64,000 nucleotides of DNA from Trinickia sp. Y13 (GCF_029522115.1 NZ_JAKWFK010000001.1:558001-622000), one strand, 5' to 3'; shown: positions 8,325 to 17,742, counted from the stretch's first letter. Program-made: numbers and translations. The notes: a model not told the origin generated them from the letters alone.

Positions 8325-9083
8325 ATGCGAATCCTATTGAGCAACGACGACGGTTATCTCGCGCCTGGGCTGGCGGCGCTCTATCATGCGCTCAAGCCGC
8401 TCGGCGAGGTCACGGTCATGGCGCCCGAGCAAAACTGCAGCGGCGCGTCGAACTCGCTGACGCTCGCGCGGCCGCTGTCGGTTTGGCGCTCGGGCAACGG
8501 CTTCTATTACGTCAACGGCACCCCGACCGATTCGGTCCACATCGCGTTGACGGGCATGCTCGATCACAAGCCGGATCTGGTCGTGTCGGGCATCAACAAT
8601 GGCCAGAATGTCGGTGAGGACACGCTCTACTCGGGCACGGTCGCAGCGGCCACGGAGGGCGTCATGTTCGGCGTGCCGTCCATCGCGTTTTCCCTCGTCG
8701 AGAAGGACTGGGTGCATCTCGACGATGCGGCACGCGTTGCGGCCGATATCGTTCGCCACTTTTTGGCGCACCCGCTGCCTGAGCACCCGCTGCTGAACGT
8801 CAATATTCCGAACCTGCCTTACGAGGAATTGGGCGATTGGGAGGTGACGCGGCTCGGCAAGCGGCATCCGTCGCAGCCCGTGATTCGCCAAACGAATCCG
8901 CGCGGCGAGCCGATCTACTGGATCGGCCCCTCGGGCGAGGCGCTCGATGCGACCGAGGGCACCGATTTCCATGCGCTGGCCAACGGCCGGGTATCGATTA
9001 CGCCGCTGCAGCTCGACCTCACGCATACGCAAATGATGGCCTCCACGCGCGAGTGGGCGCGCGCCGGGCGTCGCGATTCATGA
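8325..9083 (+). CDS. surE: 5'/3'-nucleotidase SurE
   Basis: A 252-residue metal-dependent phosphatase acting on nucleoside monophosphates, important in stationary phase. The N-terminus [10 protein letters not shown] carries the metal-binding aspartate pair, and [20 protein letters not shown] is the second active-site loop. The frame is open far upstream, but the family begins at [10 protein letters not shown] and a -10 box lies just before this ATG. The stop overlaps the pcm start by ATGA, so the two are translationally coupled. First gene of surE-pcm-nlpD-rpoS. Confidence 0.97.
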   Translation: MRILLSNDDGYLAPGLAALYHALKPLGEVTVMAPEQNCSGASNSLTLARPLSVWRSGNGFYYVNGTPTDSVHIALTGMLDHKPDLVVSGINNGQNVGEDTLYSGTVAAATEGVMFGVPSIAFSLVEKDWVHLDDAARVAADIVRHFLAHPLPEHPLLNVNIPNLPYEELGDWEVTRLGKRHPSQPVIRQTNPRGEPIYWIGPSGEALDATEGTDFHALANGRVSITPLQLDLTHTQMMASTREWARAGRRDS

Positions 9084-9913
9084 CAGGCGAACGCGCCAAG
9101 CGCTTTCCGCTCGGGCTGGCCGATCTCGAGCGCAAGCCGCGCCCTGCCACGGAACGCACGCGTGAACCGCTGGCCGCGCGCGAGCCGGCTTCGCGCCGAA
9201 TTGACACGCATGCGTCGCATGGCGCCGACAAAATGGGCGCGCCCAACGTGCCGCTTGCGAGCGCGCTGGCGCTGACTTCGGAACGCGTGCGCGAGCGAAT
9301 GGTCGAACGCCTGCGCGGCAATGGCATTGCCGATGCGCGGGTGCTCGATGCGCTGGCGGCCGTGCCGCGTCATATGTTCGTGGATCCAGGGCTCGCAACG
9401 CAGGCGTACGAGGATGCCGCGCTACCGATCGGTCATCACCAGACCATCTCGAAGCCCTCGGTCGTCGCACGCATGCTCGAACTTGCCGCTGTGGGCCGTC
9501 CGCTCGAGCGCGTCCTCGAAATCGGCACCGGCTGCGGGTACCAGGCAGCCGTGTTGGCCCGCATTGCGCGCGACGTCTATTCGATCGAACGGATCAAGCC
9601 GCTTTACGAGCGGGCCAAGCTCAATCTGCGGCCGCTGCGGGTGCCGAACATTAGGTTGCATTACGGCGACGGCCGGATGGGATTGCCCAGCGTGGCGCCG
9701 TTCGACGCGATCGTGATCGCGGCGGCAGGCCTCGATGTGCCGCAGGCGCTGCTCGATCAGTTGGCAGTGGGTGGCAGACTTGTTGCGCCGGTCGGTTCGC
9801 AGAGCGGGCCGGCTCAGGTTCTGACGCTCGTCGAGCGGGTGGCGCCTAACCAGTGGCGGGAGTCCCGCCTCGATCGTGTTTTCTTTGTCCCCTTGAAATC
9901 CGGAGTGATTTGA
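9080..9913 (+). CDS. pcm: protein-L-isoaspartate O-methyltransferase
   Basis: A 277-residue repair enzyme that methylates isoaspartyl residues in aged proteins with S-adenosylmethionine. The SAM-binding motif [17 protein letters not shown] lies near residue 145; the substrate loop [19 protein letters not shown] and [10 protein letters not shown] precede it. The first 65-70 residues are an extra basic, low-complexity extension compared with the E. coli enzyme (208 residues), as seen in Burkholderia relatives. ATG at 9080 overlaps the surE stop. The real start could be further inside if the extension is not translated. Confidence 0.95.
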   Translation: MTGERAKRFPLGLADLERKPRPATERTREPLAAREPASRRIDTHASHGADKMGAPNVPLASALALTSERVRERMVERLRGNGIADARVLDALAAVPRHMFVDPGLATQAYEDAALPIGHHQTISKPSVVARMLELAAVGRPLERVLEIGTGCGYQAAVLARIARDVYSIERIKPLYERAKLNLRPLRVPNIRLHYGDGRMGLPSVAPFDAIVIAAAGLDVPQALLDQLAVGGRLVAPVGSQSGPAQVLTLVERVAPNQWRESRLDRVFFVPLKSGVI

Positions 9914-9918
9914 CACCG

Positions 9919-10881
9919 ATGTTTACGTTGCGCGCGATGCAAACAAACAACGAACAGGCGCGATCGACCGCCGCTCAGCGCGTCGTCTGTGCGCTTGCCC
10001 TCACGACGCTCGCCGCATGCGCGACGCGGCTCGATCAGGCGCCGGTCGTCGATCGTTCGAGCCCGCTGTCCACGGGCGCGGCGGCTCTCGGCGCGTCGCA
10101 GCCGGCCGTGCCGCTCGGGCCGCCGCCGCCCGGGTATTACCGAGTGAAGCCCGGCGACACGCTGTATCGGATCGCACTCGAAAACGGGCAGAACTACCGC
10201 GATATCGCGGCGTGGAATAATCTAGGGAATCCGAACCAAATCGAGGTCGATCAGCTGCTGCGCGTCGCACCTCCGGGCGCGAACACCGCGGCGGTGACGC
10301 CGGGTGTGGCCACGGCGCCCGTGACCAATGGCGGAACTGTCCAAGGCGCGCCGCTGGCGCCGTCGACGGCAGGCGCTCCGGCCACGTCCTCGGCCACGGC
10401 GAACGCGTCGGCGCCGCCGATCTACGGCACGGGCCCCGGCTCGACGGCAACCACCATTCCACCGCAGCCGGCGGCGAGCGCGCCGGCGGCATCGGCCACG
10501 AACGATGGCAACATAACGTTCTCTTGGCCCGTCTCGCCGCACAATAACGTTCTCAACACCTTCGACGACAACCGCAACAAAGGGCTGAACATCGGCGGCA
10601 CGCCGGGCGAGGCGGTGAAGGCGGCTGCGGACGGGCGCGTCGTGTATGCGGGAAATGGGCTGCGCGGTTACGGCAATCTCATTATCATCAAACACAACGC
10701 GACGTATCTCACCGCCTATGCACACAACCGCGCTTTGATGGTAAAAGAGGGGGACGCGGTGACGAAGGGGCAGAAGATCGCCGAGATGGGCAACAGCGAT
10801 TCCGACCGCGTGATGCTGCACTTTGAGATCCGCCGGCAGGGCAAACCTGTCGATCCGAAGACATACTTGCCGCCGCAATAA
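9919..10881 (+). CDS. nlpD: NlpD-type lipoprotein, LysM plus degenerate M23 domain
   Basis: A 320-residue cell-envelope lipoprotein. The signal peptide ends in LTTLAACA, a lipobox with the lipidated cysteine near residue 34. A LysM peptidoglycan-binding domain follows (YYRVKPGDTLYRIALENG), then an Ala/Thr/Pro linker, then an M23 domain from about residue 220. The M23 zinc ligands are degenerate: NKGLNIGG replaces the HxxxD-type site and MLHFEI lacks the first histidine of HxH, as in NlpD and EnvC. By family analogy it activates the amidase AmiC for daughter-cell separation rather than cutting peptidoglycan. It directly precedes rpoS, whose main promoter in E. coli lies inside nlpD. Confidence 0.93.
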   Translation: MFTLRAMQTNNEQARSTAAQRVVCALALTTLAACATRLDQAPVVDRSSPLSTGAAALGASQPAVPLGPPPPGYYRVKPGDTLYRIALENGQNYRDIAAWNNLGNPNQIEVDQLLRVAPPGANTAAVTPGVATAPVTNGGTVQGAPLAPSTAGAPATSSATANASAPPIYGTGPGSTATTIPPQPAASAPAASATNDGNITFSWPVSPHNNVLNTFDDNRNKGLNIGGTPGEAVKAAADGRVVYAGNGLRGYGNLIIIKHNATYLTAYAHNRALMVKEGDAVTKGQKIAEMGNSDSDRVMLHFEIRRQGKPVDPKTYLPPQ

Positions 10882-10893
10882 AGCGATACGACC

Positions 10894-11982
10894 ATGCCGA
10901 CATCGAAGCGCCGCAAGCAGCAAGCCGAAACGGACACGCTCGTCACTCAGGACCGGGTGCCTGATGCCGGCGCTTCGACGCACGAGCCCGACGAAGAGTC
11001 CGCGGAGTCCGAAACCGAGTTCGAGTCCGAGGCGGCGTCCGGAGACGGCGAGGAGGGCGAGGGGCGAGAAGAAGCGGCGGAGCCTGCGCCCGATCCCGAT
11101 GATTTCCGGGCGCTCTTGCAGGCGGAGCTGACTGCCGACACGATTCAGCATTATTTGAACCGCATCAGCGTGAAGCCGTTACTGACGGTGGAGGAAGAAC
11201 AGCGCTATTCGCGTTTGGCCAAGGCCGGCGAGTTCGAGGCCCGGCAAGTGATGATCGAGCGCAACCTGCGCCTCGTCGTCAGCATTGCCAAGGGTTACCT
11301 CAATCGCGGCGTGCCGCTGCTCGATCTGATCGAAGAGGGCAACCTCGGCCTCATGCACGCGATCGAGAAATTCGACCCCACGCGCGGTTTTCGCTTTTCG
11401 ACCTATGCGACTTGGTGGATCCGTCAAAGCATCGAGCGGGCGATCATGAATCAGGCCCGCACCGTGCGGTTGCCCGTCCACGTCATTCGCGAGCTCAACC
11501 AGGTGCTGCGCGCCAAGCGCCATCTGGAAAAGAATTCGATGAATTCGGGCGAGCCGGTGGAGCGGCGCGACGCCAGTATCGACGATATCGCGTATCTGAC
11601 CGGTAAAACCACCGACGAAGTGACCGATATTCTGGCACTCAATGAGCACACGGCATCGCTTGATGCGCCGCTCGATTTGGATCCGGCCAGCAGCCTATTG
11701 GATCTGCTATCGGACGATCAAAGCCAATCGCCCGATGCCGAGGTGCAGCACCGCGAACTGGAAACCTTGACGCGTGCATGGCTGTCGCGTTTGTCCGACA
11801 AGCATCGGCATGTCATCGAGCGGCGCTTCGGCCTGAACCATATCGAGCCGGCGACGCTCGAGGAGTTGGCCGACGAAATGGGTCTCACGCGCGAACGAGT
11901 GAGGCAAATCCAACAAGAGGCGCTCGTGCGCCTGAAACGCTTTTTCGCCTCCAACGGTGTGCGTAAGGACGCGGTCCTTTAG
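10894..11982 (+). CDS. rpoS: RNA polymerase sigma factor RpoS
   Basis: A 362-residue sigma-70 family factor for stationary phase and general stress. Region 2 (ARQVMIERNLRLVVSIAKGYLNRG, DLIEEGNLGLMHAIEKFDP, FSTYATWWIRQSIERAI) and region 4 (LEELADEMGLTRERVRQIQQEAL) are intact. Residues about 10-70 are a strongly acidic low-complexity extension (EESAESETEFESEAASGDGEEGE), longer than in E. coli RpoS (330 residues). No clear Shine-Dalgarno precedes the ATG. It starts 12 bp after the nlpD stop, so it may also be read from a promoter inside nlpD. Confidence 0.97.
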   Translation: MPTSKRRKQQAETDTLVTQDRVPDAGASTHEPDEESAESETEFESEAASGDGEEGEGREEAAEPAPDPDDFRALLQAELTADTIQHYLNRISVKPLLTVEEEQRYSRLAKAGEFEARQVMIERNLRLVVSIAKGYLNRGVPLLDLIEEGNLGLMHAIEKFDPTRGFRFSTYATWWIRQSIERAIMNQARTVRLPVHVIRELNQVLRAKRHLEKNSMNSGEPVERRDASIDDIAYLTGKTTDEVTDILALNEHTASLDAPLDLDPASSLLDLLSDDQSQSPDAEVQHRELETLTRAWLSRLSDKHRHVIERRFGLNHIEPATLEELADEMGLTRERVRQIQQEALVRLKRFFASNGVRKDAVL

Positions 11983-12027
11983 CGTGACGGCGCTGGCGCG
12001 TTTCCTCTGCGGAACGAATCCTGGTTC

Positions 12028-12831
12028 ATGATCCCGATTCTCGTTTTCGACATCGAGACGATTCCCGATGTCCCCGGCATTCGTCGTCTAGACGATCTGC
12101 CCGGCTCGATGACCGACGCCGAAGTGGCCGAATACGCTTTCGCAGCGCGTCGTGAAAAAACCGGGAGCGACTTCCTGCCGCACTACTTGCAACGCGTGGC
12201 GGCGATTTCGTGCGTCTTCCGCGATCGTTCTGGGTTTCGCGTGCGCTCGCTAGGCACCGTCGATGACGGCGAAGCCGCGCTCATCCAATCGTTTTATCGC
12301 GTCATCGAAAAGTACACGCCGCAGCTCGTCTCGTGGAACGGCGGCGGCTTCGACTTGCCCGTCTTGCACTATCGGGCGTTACTGCATGGCATTTCCGCCT
12401 CCCGATATTGGGACCTGGGCGAAGACGATCGCGACTTCAAGTGGAATAACTACATCAGCCGGTATCACTCGCGTCATACCGACCTGATGGATGTGCTCGC
12501 CATGTACCAGGCGCGCGCCAATGCGCCGCTCGATTCGCTTGCGAAGCTCTGCGGTTTTCCCGGCAAGCTCGGGATGGACGGGGGGCAGGTGTGGACGGCG
12601 TTCCGCGAAGGGCGTATCGAAGAAATCCGTAATTATTGCGAAACGGATGTCGTCAACACCTACTTGCTCTACTGCCGCTTTCAACTGATGCGCGGCGCTT
12701 TTTCTCCCGATGAGTACGCGGACGAGATTGCTTTCGTCAAACAGTCCCTCGGACAAGAAAGTGCACCGCATTGGGCGCAATATCTAGCCGCTTTCGGCGA
12801 AGCGACCGGCGGCAGCGCCGCGCCGAACTGA
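12028..12831 (+). CDS. 3'-5' exonuclease, DNA polymerase B-like
   Basis: A 267-residue protein of the PolB-like 3'-5' exonuclease family. The DEDD metal-binding residues are visible: VFDIETIPDV at the N-terminus (Exo I), LVSWNGGGFDLPVLHYRALLHG (Exo II) and YCETDVVNTYLLY (Exo III). No polymerase domain is attached. Likely trims single-stranded DNA or RNA ends, but the biological substrate is not known. It follows rpoS on the same strand after 45 bp and may be co-transcribed. Confidence 0.88.
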   Translation: MIPILVFDIETIPDVPGIRRLDDLPGSMTDAEVAEYAFAARREKTGSDFLPHYLQRVAAISCVFRDRSGFRVRSLGTVDDGEAALIQSFYRVIEKYTPQLVSWNGGGFDLPVLHYRALLHGISASRYWDLGEDDRDFKWNNYISRYHSRHTDLMDVLAMYQARANAPLDSLAKLCGFPGKLGMDGGQVWTAFREGRIEEIRNYCETDVVNTYLLYCRFQLMRGAFSPDEYADEIAFVKQSLGQESAPHWAQYLAAFGEATGGSAAPN

Positions 12832-12908
12832 CGCAGCGTCGAGCCGTCGCCTGGCGTTCGCGGTTCGCGGTTCCGTCGCGCTCGAGCCACTGCAGGCGCA
12901 TCGCGGCC

Positions 12909-13763
12909 TCAATCCAACTCCAGCACGATCGGCTGGTGATCCGATGCTTGCGTCGCGCTATCGATCTCGCAACTTCGCAGCCGAGTGCGCAGGTCCTCCG
13001 TGACGAACACGAAATCGCAGGCCATGGGGCCCTCGCTCCATTGCTGGGTGTCGTAGACGCCTGCGGTGGGCGGTGGCGTTCGGCCCGGATGCAGCGCGGT
13101 CCATGCATCGATGAACCCGGGCGCGTCCGCTAGCGGTGCGATAAACCGTTGGTACGCCTGCGAGCCGAACGCGCTATTGAAATCTCCGCAGACGATCGCG
13201 CTGACAGGCCGCGACGTCGGTGCGAACGGGCCGGTAGCGTTTTCGGCCGCGGCCGGATGCGCGGCATGATCGGCTGCCTCTTGTTGCAAGCGCCGCAGTT
13301 CGTCCACTTGCGCAAGGCGTTGCTTCAGCGAATAAAATTCGAGATGAGTGACGATAATGCGCAGCGCGCCGCCATTCGTTTCGACGACGGCCTCGAGCGC
13401 GACGCGTTGCATCGAGGGAGCGGCGGCATCGGCCGGCCACGGCAGTGAGTGGCGTATGACCAGCGAAACCGGCAATCGGGTCGCCAGCGCATTGCCGAAC
13501 TGGCGCCGCTGCGGCGAGCCGTCGAGCGACGGCAGGTCCGCCCCGATCGCATCGAGCACGGTGTAACCCGAAAGCGCGTGCTCCAGTTCGGCGAATTGGT
13601 CGGTGCCGGGCCCGCCGGGCAGAACGCCGAACCCGCGCGTGATTTCCTGCATGCAGATCACGTCGAAATCGGCCAGATGCTGGGCTTGTTCGACAGTGCG
13701 CTGCAGATCGACGCGGCCGTGGGCATCGCGTCCCCATTGCACATTCCAACTCACGAGCTTCAC
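12909..13763 (-). CDS. endonuclease/exonuclease/phosphatase family protein
   Basis: A 284-residue protein with the EEP fold shared by exonuclease III and sphingomyelinases. Visible motifs are [13 protein letters not shown] at the start, DVICMQEIT (metal-binding glutamate), CGDFNSAFG, and the C-terminal catalytic [11 protein letters not shown]. The start is GTG at 13763, chosen because GGAGG lies 7 nt upstream on the minus strand and the family alignment begins there; the open frame upstream overlaps the rlmD promoter region. It diverges from rlmD across 51 bp. Substrate unknown. Confidence 0.88.
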   Translation of the reverse strand: MKLVSWNVQWGRDAHGRVDLQRTVEQAQHLADFDVICMQEITRGFGVLPGGPGTDQFAELEHALSGYTVLDAIGADLPSLDGSPQRRQFGNALATRLPVSLVIRHSLPWPADAAAPSMQRVALEAVVETNGGALRIIVTHLEFYSLKQRLAQVDELRRLQQEAADHAAHPAAAENATGPFAPTSRPVSAIVCGDFNSAFGSQAYQRFIAPLADAPGFIDAWTALHPGRTPPPTAGVYDTQQWSEGPMACDFVFVTEDLRTRLRSCEIDSATQASDHQPIVLELD

Positions 13764-13793
13764 AGTCGCCTCCGTTGCGTTGCGCCGTTCGTC

Positions 13794-13799
13794 TACAAT
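13794..13799 (+). promoter_or_regulatory. -10 box of rlmD
   Basis: TACAAT ends 15 nt before the rlmD ATG, giving a leader of only about 8 nt without a Shine-Dalgarno. TTGCGT at 13775-13780 may act as a poor -35 with a short spacer. Confidence 0.4.
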
Positions 13800-13814
13800 C
13801 TCGCCTTTCGTCCC

Positions 13815-15239
13815 ATGTCCGCCAGGAAGCCGCAGGTGTCCGAATTTCCTCGTAGTAAAGCGCGTCGCAGCGAGAGCGGCGCTTCGCCCGCCGAACCCGT
13901 TCGAGCCCCTATTATCGAAATCGACTCGCTCGATATGGAGGCGCGTGGCGTCGGCCGTTTGACAACCGAGGGCGGCGAGCCCGGAAAGGTCATTTTCGTC
14001 GAAGGCGCGCTGCCGGGCGAGCGCGTGACTTACTCGAGCTATCGCAAGAAGGCAAGCTTCGAGCAGGCGCAAGTGGTCGACGTCTTACGAGCAAGCCCCA
14101 TGCGCACCGCGCCGCAATGCAAGTTCTTCGGCACGTGCGGCGGCTGCTCGATGCAGCATCTGGACGAGCGCGCGCAGGTCGCGATCAAGCAGCGCGTGCT
14201 CGAGGATAACCTTTGGCACTTGGCGAAGGTCCGGCCCGAGACCGTGTTCCGGCCCATCCACGGGCCGTCATGGGGCTACCGTTACCGCGCGCGGTTGACC
14301 GTGCGCCATGTCGCGAAAAAAGGCGGCGTCCTCGTCGGGTTCCACGAAAGAAAGAGTAGCTATGTTGCCGACATGACGAGCTGCGAAGTGCTTCCGCCTC
14401 ATGTTTCGGCGATGCTCGTGCCGCTGCGCCGGCTCGTCGAAGGCCTGTCGATCCGCGATCGCTTGCCGCAAATCGAGTTGGCGGTGGGCTCCACGGTGAC
14501 GGCGCTCGTGCTTCGCGTGCTCGAACCGATGACAGCCGAAGACGAGGCGCAGGTGCGTGCGTTCGCGGATGCATACGGCGTGCAGTTCTGGGTTCAGCCG
14601 AAGGGACCGGACACGGCCGTGCCGTTCTACCCGAAAGAGGTCGAACTCGATTACACGTTGCCCGAATTCAACATTCGCATGCCGTTCAAGCCGACCGATT
14701 TCACCCAGGTCAATCATGCGATCAACCGCGTGCTCGTCGGTCGGGCTCTGCGACTGCTCGCGCCGGCCCCGTCGGAACGCGTGCTCGATCTATTTTGCGG
14801 CTTGGGCAACTTTACGCTGCCGCTTGCGCGGTTGGCGCGCGAAGTCGTCGGCATCGAAGGCAGCGAGGCGCTGACGTCGCGCGCGCTGGCCAACGCGAAA
14901 GTCAATGGCGTCGAGGGTCATACGTCGTTCGCTTGCCGCAATCTGTTCGAGGTGACGGCCGACGATCTGCGCACGCTCGGGCCGTTCGACAAATTCCTCG
15001 TCGACCCGCCGCGAGAAGGTGCACTCGCTATCGCAAAGGCGCTCGCCGAGATCGCCCAAAGCGGGGCGGGATCGCTGCCGGGACGGATCGTCTATGTGTC
15101 GTGCAACCCAGCGACGCTCGCGCGTGACGCCGGCTTGCTCGTGCATGAAGCGGGGTATCGCTTGAAGGGCGCGGGCGTCGTCAATATGTTCCCGCATACG
15201 TCGCATGTCGAATCGATCGCGTTGTTCGAGCGCGGGTAA
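13815..15239 (+). CDS. rlmD: 23S rRNA (uracil(1939)-C(5))-methyltransferase RlmD
   Basis: A 474-residue TrmA-class methyltransferase that makes m5U1939 in 23S rRNA. An N-terminal TRAM domain ([16 protein letters not shown]) is followed by cysteines for a 4Fe-4S cluster ([15 protein letters not shown]). The SAM site is [16 protein letters not shown], the acidic motif is [10 protein letters not shown], and the catalytic cysteine lies in [17 protein letters not shown] at 13815 is chosen because it follows a -10 box and gives a normal length; the frame upstream runs antisense into the EEP gene. Confidence 0.96.
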   Translation: MSARKPQVSEFPRSKARRSESGASPAEPVRAPIIEIDSLDMEARGVGRLTTEGGEPGKVIFVEGALPGERVTYSSYRKKASFEQAQVVDVLRASPMRTAPQCKFFGTCGGCSMQHLDERAQVAIKQRVLEDNLWHLAKVRPETVFRPIHGPSWGYRYRARLTVRHVAKKGGVLVGFHERKSSYVADMTSCEVLPPHVSAMLVPLRRLVEGLSIRDRLPQIELAVGSTVTALVLRVLEPMTAEDEAQVRAFADAYGVQFWVQPKGPDTAVPFYPKEVELDYTLPEFNIRMPFKPTDFTQVNHAINRVLVGRALRLLAPAPSERVLDLFCGLGNFTLPLARLAREVVGIEGSEALTSRALANAKVNGVEGHTSFACRNLFEVTADDLRTLGPFDKFLVDPPREGALAIAKALAEIAQSGAGSLPGRIVYVSCNPATLARDAGLLVHEAGYRLKGAGVVNMFPHTSHVESIALFERG

Positions 15240-15335
15240 CGGCGAACGGCAACGGTAAGCCGCAGTGGTTAGCCCTAACCGCTAACCGTGACGGCGAGCG
15301 ACAGCGGCAAACCGTAGCGTCAAGCGCAGCCGTCG

Positions 15336-16004
15336 CTACCATCGACAGCCCGAAGCGCTCAGCCTCTCGTAGGCAAGCATCGGCAAAGCAAGCAAGCCCA
15401 TATTCGCATGGGCTCGGCGGCAATCGACGTAGGCCGCCTTTGCCGTTTCCCGCGCCAATTCGCTCTGCGCAGGCGCCGAAGCGGAGTGAGTCGAGCCAGC
15501 CGTCGCCGCGGCGCGCTCGGCGTTGCTGCGATAGGAGAACGATTCCGTTCTGCCAATACTCTCGAGAGCCCTTTGCGGATCCACCGTGCGATCGAGCGTA
15601 TCGGCTTGCGGCGAAATCCATCGCTGCGCGTGGCGAACTGCGACAGATGTCGACGGAACCCCCGGCCCGCCCGCTCGCGCACCCTGGTCCGAGCGGATTG
15701 GCGGCCTCGATAGCGCTACCAAGTTGCCTGGCGCTGCATGACTAGCGGACGAGTGGGGCACAGGGAGCGATGGCAGCAATGCGACGACGAGCGCTGGGCG
15801 GCGCGGCGATGCATCCCCGGCGGCCGGTTCAGGCGCCGCGGCAGTGAGGCGCCACCACGCTAGCGCGTGCAGCAACAGAACGAGAATGAAGGTTGCAGCG
15901 GCGGCCGCATAGCGCTGCCGCACAGCGTATCGCTTGCCGCATCGCCCGGTGGCGGGGCTCGAAAGACGATGAAGGAGAGCTATGACAGGGGACGCGGCGG
16001 GCAA
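15336..16004 (-). CDS. orphan membrane-anchored protein with Cys-containing C-terminus
   Basis: A 222-residue protein of unknown function. Residues about 34-54 form one hydrophobic segment (AAAAATFILVLLLHALAWW) after a basic N-terminus, then a long Pro/Ala/Ser-rich extracytoplasmic region. The last 35 residues (VDCRRAHANMGLLALP, then SGCRW) hold the only cysteines of the exported part and look like a small conserved C-terminal module. The overall layout (single N-terminal anchor, proline-rich linker, small C-terminal domain) resembles TonB-like proteins, but no TonB motif is recognised. Coding is supported by length and layout, not by a known family. Confidence 0.6.
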   Translation of the reverse strand: MPAASPVIALLHRLSSPATGRCGKRYAVRQRYAAAAATFILVLLLHALAWWRLTAAAPEPAAGDASPRRPALVVALLPSLPVPHSSASHAAPGNLVALSRPPIRSDQGARAGGPGVPSTSVAVRHAQRWISPQADTLDRTVDPQRALESIGRTESFSYRSNAERAAATAGSTHSASAPAQSELARETAKAAYVDCRRAHANMGLLALPMLAYERLSASGCRW

Positions 16005-16181
16005 GGAAATCTATCAGGCTGGGGCAACGCGTGGCGTGAACAACGCACGGATTCAAATGCCGATGCGTTGACGAGCCGCCCATCTTAGCTATCCCGATAT
16101 TTCCCGCCAACCTGGAAGTCGGCTCTAGATTCGCGTCGGTGCGGCGCGGCGGTCGGTTGGAGCGGGTACGAATGCCATATT

Positions 16182-16222
16182 GCAAATAATAAGCCCCCGG
16201 GCGCGAGAGGCGCACGGGGGCT
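16182..16222 (-). terminator. rho-independent terminator after the Bax-inhibitor-1 gene
   Basis: On the minus strand AGCCCCC and GGGGGCT form a stem around a GC-rich loop and are followed by TTATTATTTG. It lies about 70 bp past the stop at 16295 and before the next minus-strand gene. Confidence 0.8.
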
Positions 16223-16294
16223 CACTCTTACGACGGGGCGGCGGGCGAGCGTTTGCCGATGGGCAGGCGCCCGCGGCGTGGCCGCCGCGACCGA

Positions 16295-16993
16295 TCAGTT
16301 CCGATTGCCGCCAAAAATGCCGAGCAGCGACAGCAGATTGACGAAAACGTTGTAAAGATCGAGATAGATCGACAGCGTGGCCGAAATGTAATTCGTTTCG
16401 CCGCCGTTCACGACACGCTGAACGTCGAACAGCATGTAGGCCGAAAAGATCACGATGGCCAGCACGGAGACGGTCAGCATGAGCGCCGGCAGGTGCAGGA
16501 ACATGTTGGCGATGCTCGCGAGGATGATCACGATCACACCCATGAACAGCCACTGCCCGAGACCCGAGAAATCGCGCTTGCTGACCGTGGCGATCGTGGC
16601 CATGGCCGCGAATATGACGGCCGTGCCGCCGAACGCGAGCATGATGAGCGAGGCACCGTTCGAAAAGTGCAGAATGATCGTCAGGATGCGCGAGAGCATC
16701 AGGCCCATGAAGAACGTGAAGCCGAGCAGCACGAGCACGCCGACGGAGCTTTCCTTCGTCCGCTCGATCGCGAACATGAAGCCGAACGCGATCGCGAGGA
16801 ACGCGAACATGCTCATCACGGGGCTCGTGGCGGCAAACAGCGAGAAGCCGGTTGCAACGCCGAGCCATGCGCCGATGACGGTCGGGACCATCGACAGCGC
16901 GAGCAACCAATAGGTATTCCGTAGCACCCGGTTGCGAAGGGCGGCCGAACCGACGGCGCCGCCGCGGGCGACGTTGTACGGATATTCGTTCAT
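16295..16993 (-). CDS. Bax inhibitor-1/YccA family membrane protein
   Basis: A 232-residue integral membrane protein with about seven hydrophobic segments (for example LLALSMVPTVIGAWLG, FMFAIER, LTVSVLAIVIFSAYMLFDVQRVV). The C-terminal signature with the conserved acidic residues (SAYMLFDVQRV, then SIYLDLYNVFVNLLSLLGI) identifies the Bax inhibitor-1/TMBIM family. E. coli YccA modulates FtsH; other members leak calcium in a pH-dependent way. ATG at 16993 has AAGGAG upstream on the minus strand. It diverges from ndk across about 235 bp. Confidence 0.93.
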   Translation of the reverse strand: MNEYPYNVARGGAVGSAALRNRVLRNTYWLLALSMVPTVIGAWLGVATGFSLFAATSPVMSMFAFLAIAFGFMFAIERTKESSVGVLVLLGFTFFMGLMLSRILTIILHFSNGASLIMLAFGGTAVIFAAMATIATVSKRDFSGLGQWLFMGVIVIILASIANMFLHLPALMLTVSVLAIVIFSAYMLFDVQRVVNGGETNYISATLSIYLDLYNVFVNLLSLLGIFGGNRN

Positions 16994-17175
16994 GCTTTCT
17001 CCTTGCGTAAAAACGCATTCGAACTGGGCCGTTCGATGCTCGGCGACGAGCCGGGCATCTGGCTTACCCGTTCCTAAGATCGGTGCGGTGCGCGCGAGTT
17101 TCAAGCGCTGCCGGGTATTTTGCGCCACCTTTCCGAGGCGTAAGGGTTTGATCGCAATCATACACTGGAACATGC

Positions 17176-17198
17176 TACAATTGCAGATTCGTTAGAAT
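17176..17198 (+). promoter_or_regulatory. two candidate -10 boxes upstream of ndk
   Basis: TACAAT at 17176-17181 and TAGAAT at 17193-17198 both lie in the region before ndk. The second gives a leader of about 22 nt containing the TTGGAG ribosome binding site; the first gives one of about 40 nt. No convincing -35 hexamer was seen for either. Confidence 0.45.
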
Positions 17199-17227
17199 CC
17201 GTAACCCCTTAATTTTTTGGAGTTTTT

Positions 17228-17653
17228 ATGGCGATCGAGCGTACCCTGTCGATTATCAAGCCCGATGCAGTGGCGAAAAACGTGATTGGCCAGATCTACA
17301 GCCGCTTCGAAAACGCGGGCCTGAAGATCGTCGCGGCGCGCATGGCTCAGCTCTCGCGTGCCGATGCGGAAAAGTTCTACGCCGTGCATGCCGCGCGTCC
17401 GTTCTTCAAGGACCTCGTCGAATTCATGATTTCGGGCCCGGTCATGATCCAGGTGCTCGAAGGCGAGAACGCCATTCTGAAGAATCGCGACCTGATGGGC
17501 GCGACCGATCCGAAAAAGGCCGAGAAAGGCACGATCCGCGCCGATTTCGCCGACAGCATCGATGCCAATGCCGTGCATGGCTCCGACGCAGCCGAAACGG
17601 CGGCCGTGGAAGTTGCATTCTTCTTCCCGGAAATCAACGTCTACTCGCGCTGA
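17228..17653 (+). CDS. ndk: nucleoside diphosphate kinase
   Basis: A 141-residue enzyme of standard length that balances nucleoside triphosphate pools by transferring the gamma phosphate through a phosphohistidine. The N-terminus [14 protein letters not shown] is typical, and the active-site histidine is in [12 protein letters not shown] near residue 117. GGAG lies 5 nt before the ATG. It begins the long plus-strand run that continues with rlmN. Confidence 0.98.
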   Translation: MAIERTLSIIKPDAVAKNVIGQIYSRFENAGLKIVAARMAQLSRADAEKFYAVHAARPFFKDLVEFMISGPVMIQVLEGENAILKNRDLMGATDPKKAEKGTIRADFADSIDANAVHGSDAAETAAVEVAFFFPEINVYSR

Positions 17654-17706
17654 TCGCCGGGCTAGGCGAATCGAGCCCGCGAATCGGCGCTTGGCGCGCT
17701 TGGCGC

Positions 17707-17742
17707 GCCTATCGCCGCCGCTTTCGTTCGGCGGCGATAGGC
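17707..17742 (+). other. perfect 14-bp stem hairpin between ndk and rlmN
   Basis: GCCTATCGCCGCCG and its exact complement flank an 8-base loop (CTTTCGTT). There is no U-tract after it. It sits 28 bp before the rlmN ATG and could be a processing or stabilising element, or a Rho-type pause. Confidence 0.75.

Noticed and set aside
15240-15335. Short inverted and direct repeats (GGTTAG/CTAACC, AACGGCAACGG-like units) after rlmD
   Set aside because: The arms are 6 bp or shorter and the units degenerate. No U-tract and no clear array, so neither a terminator nor a CRISPR is supported.
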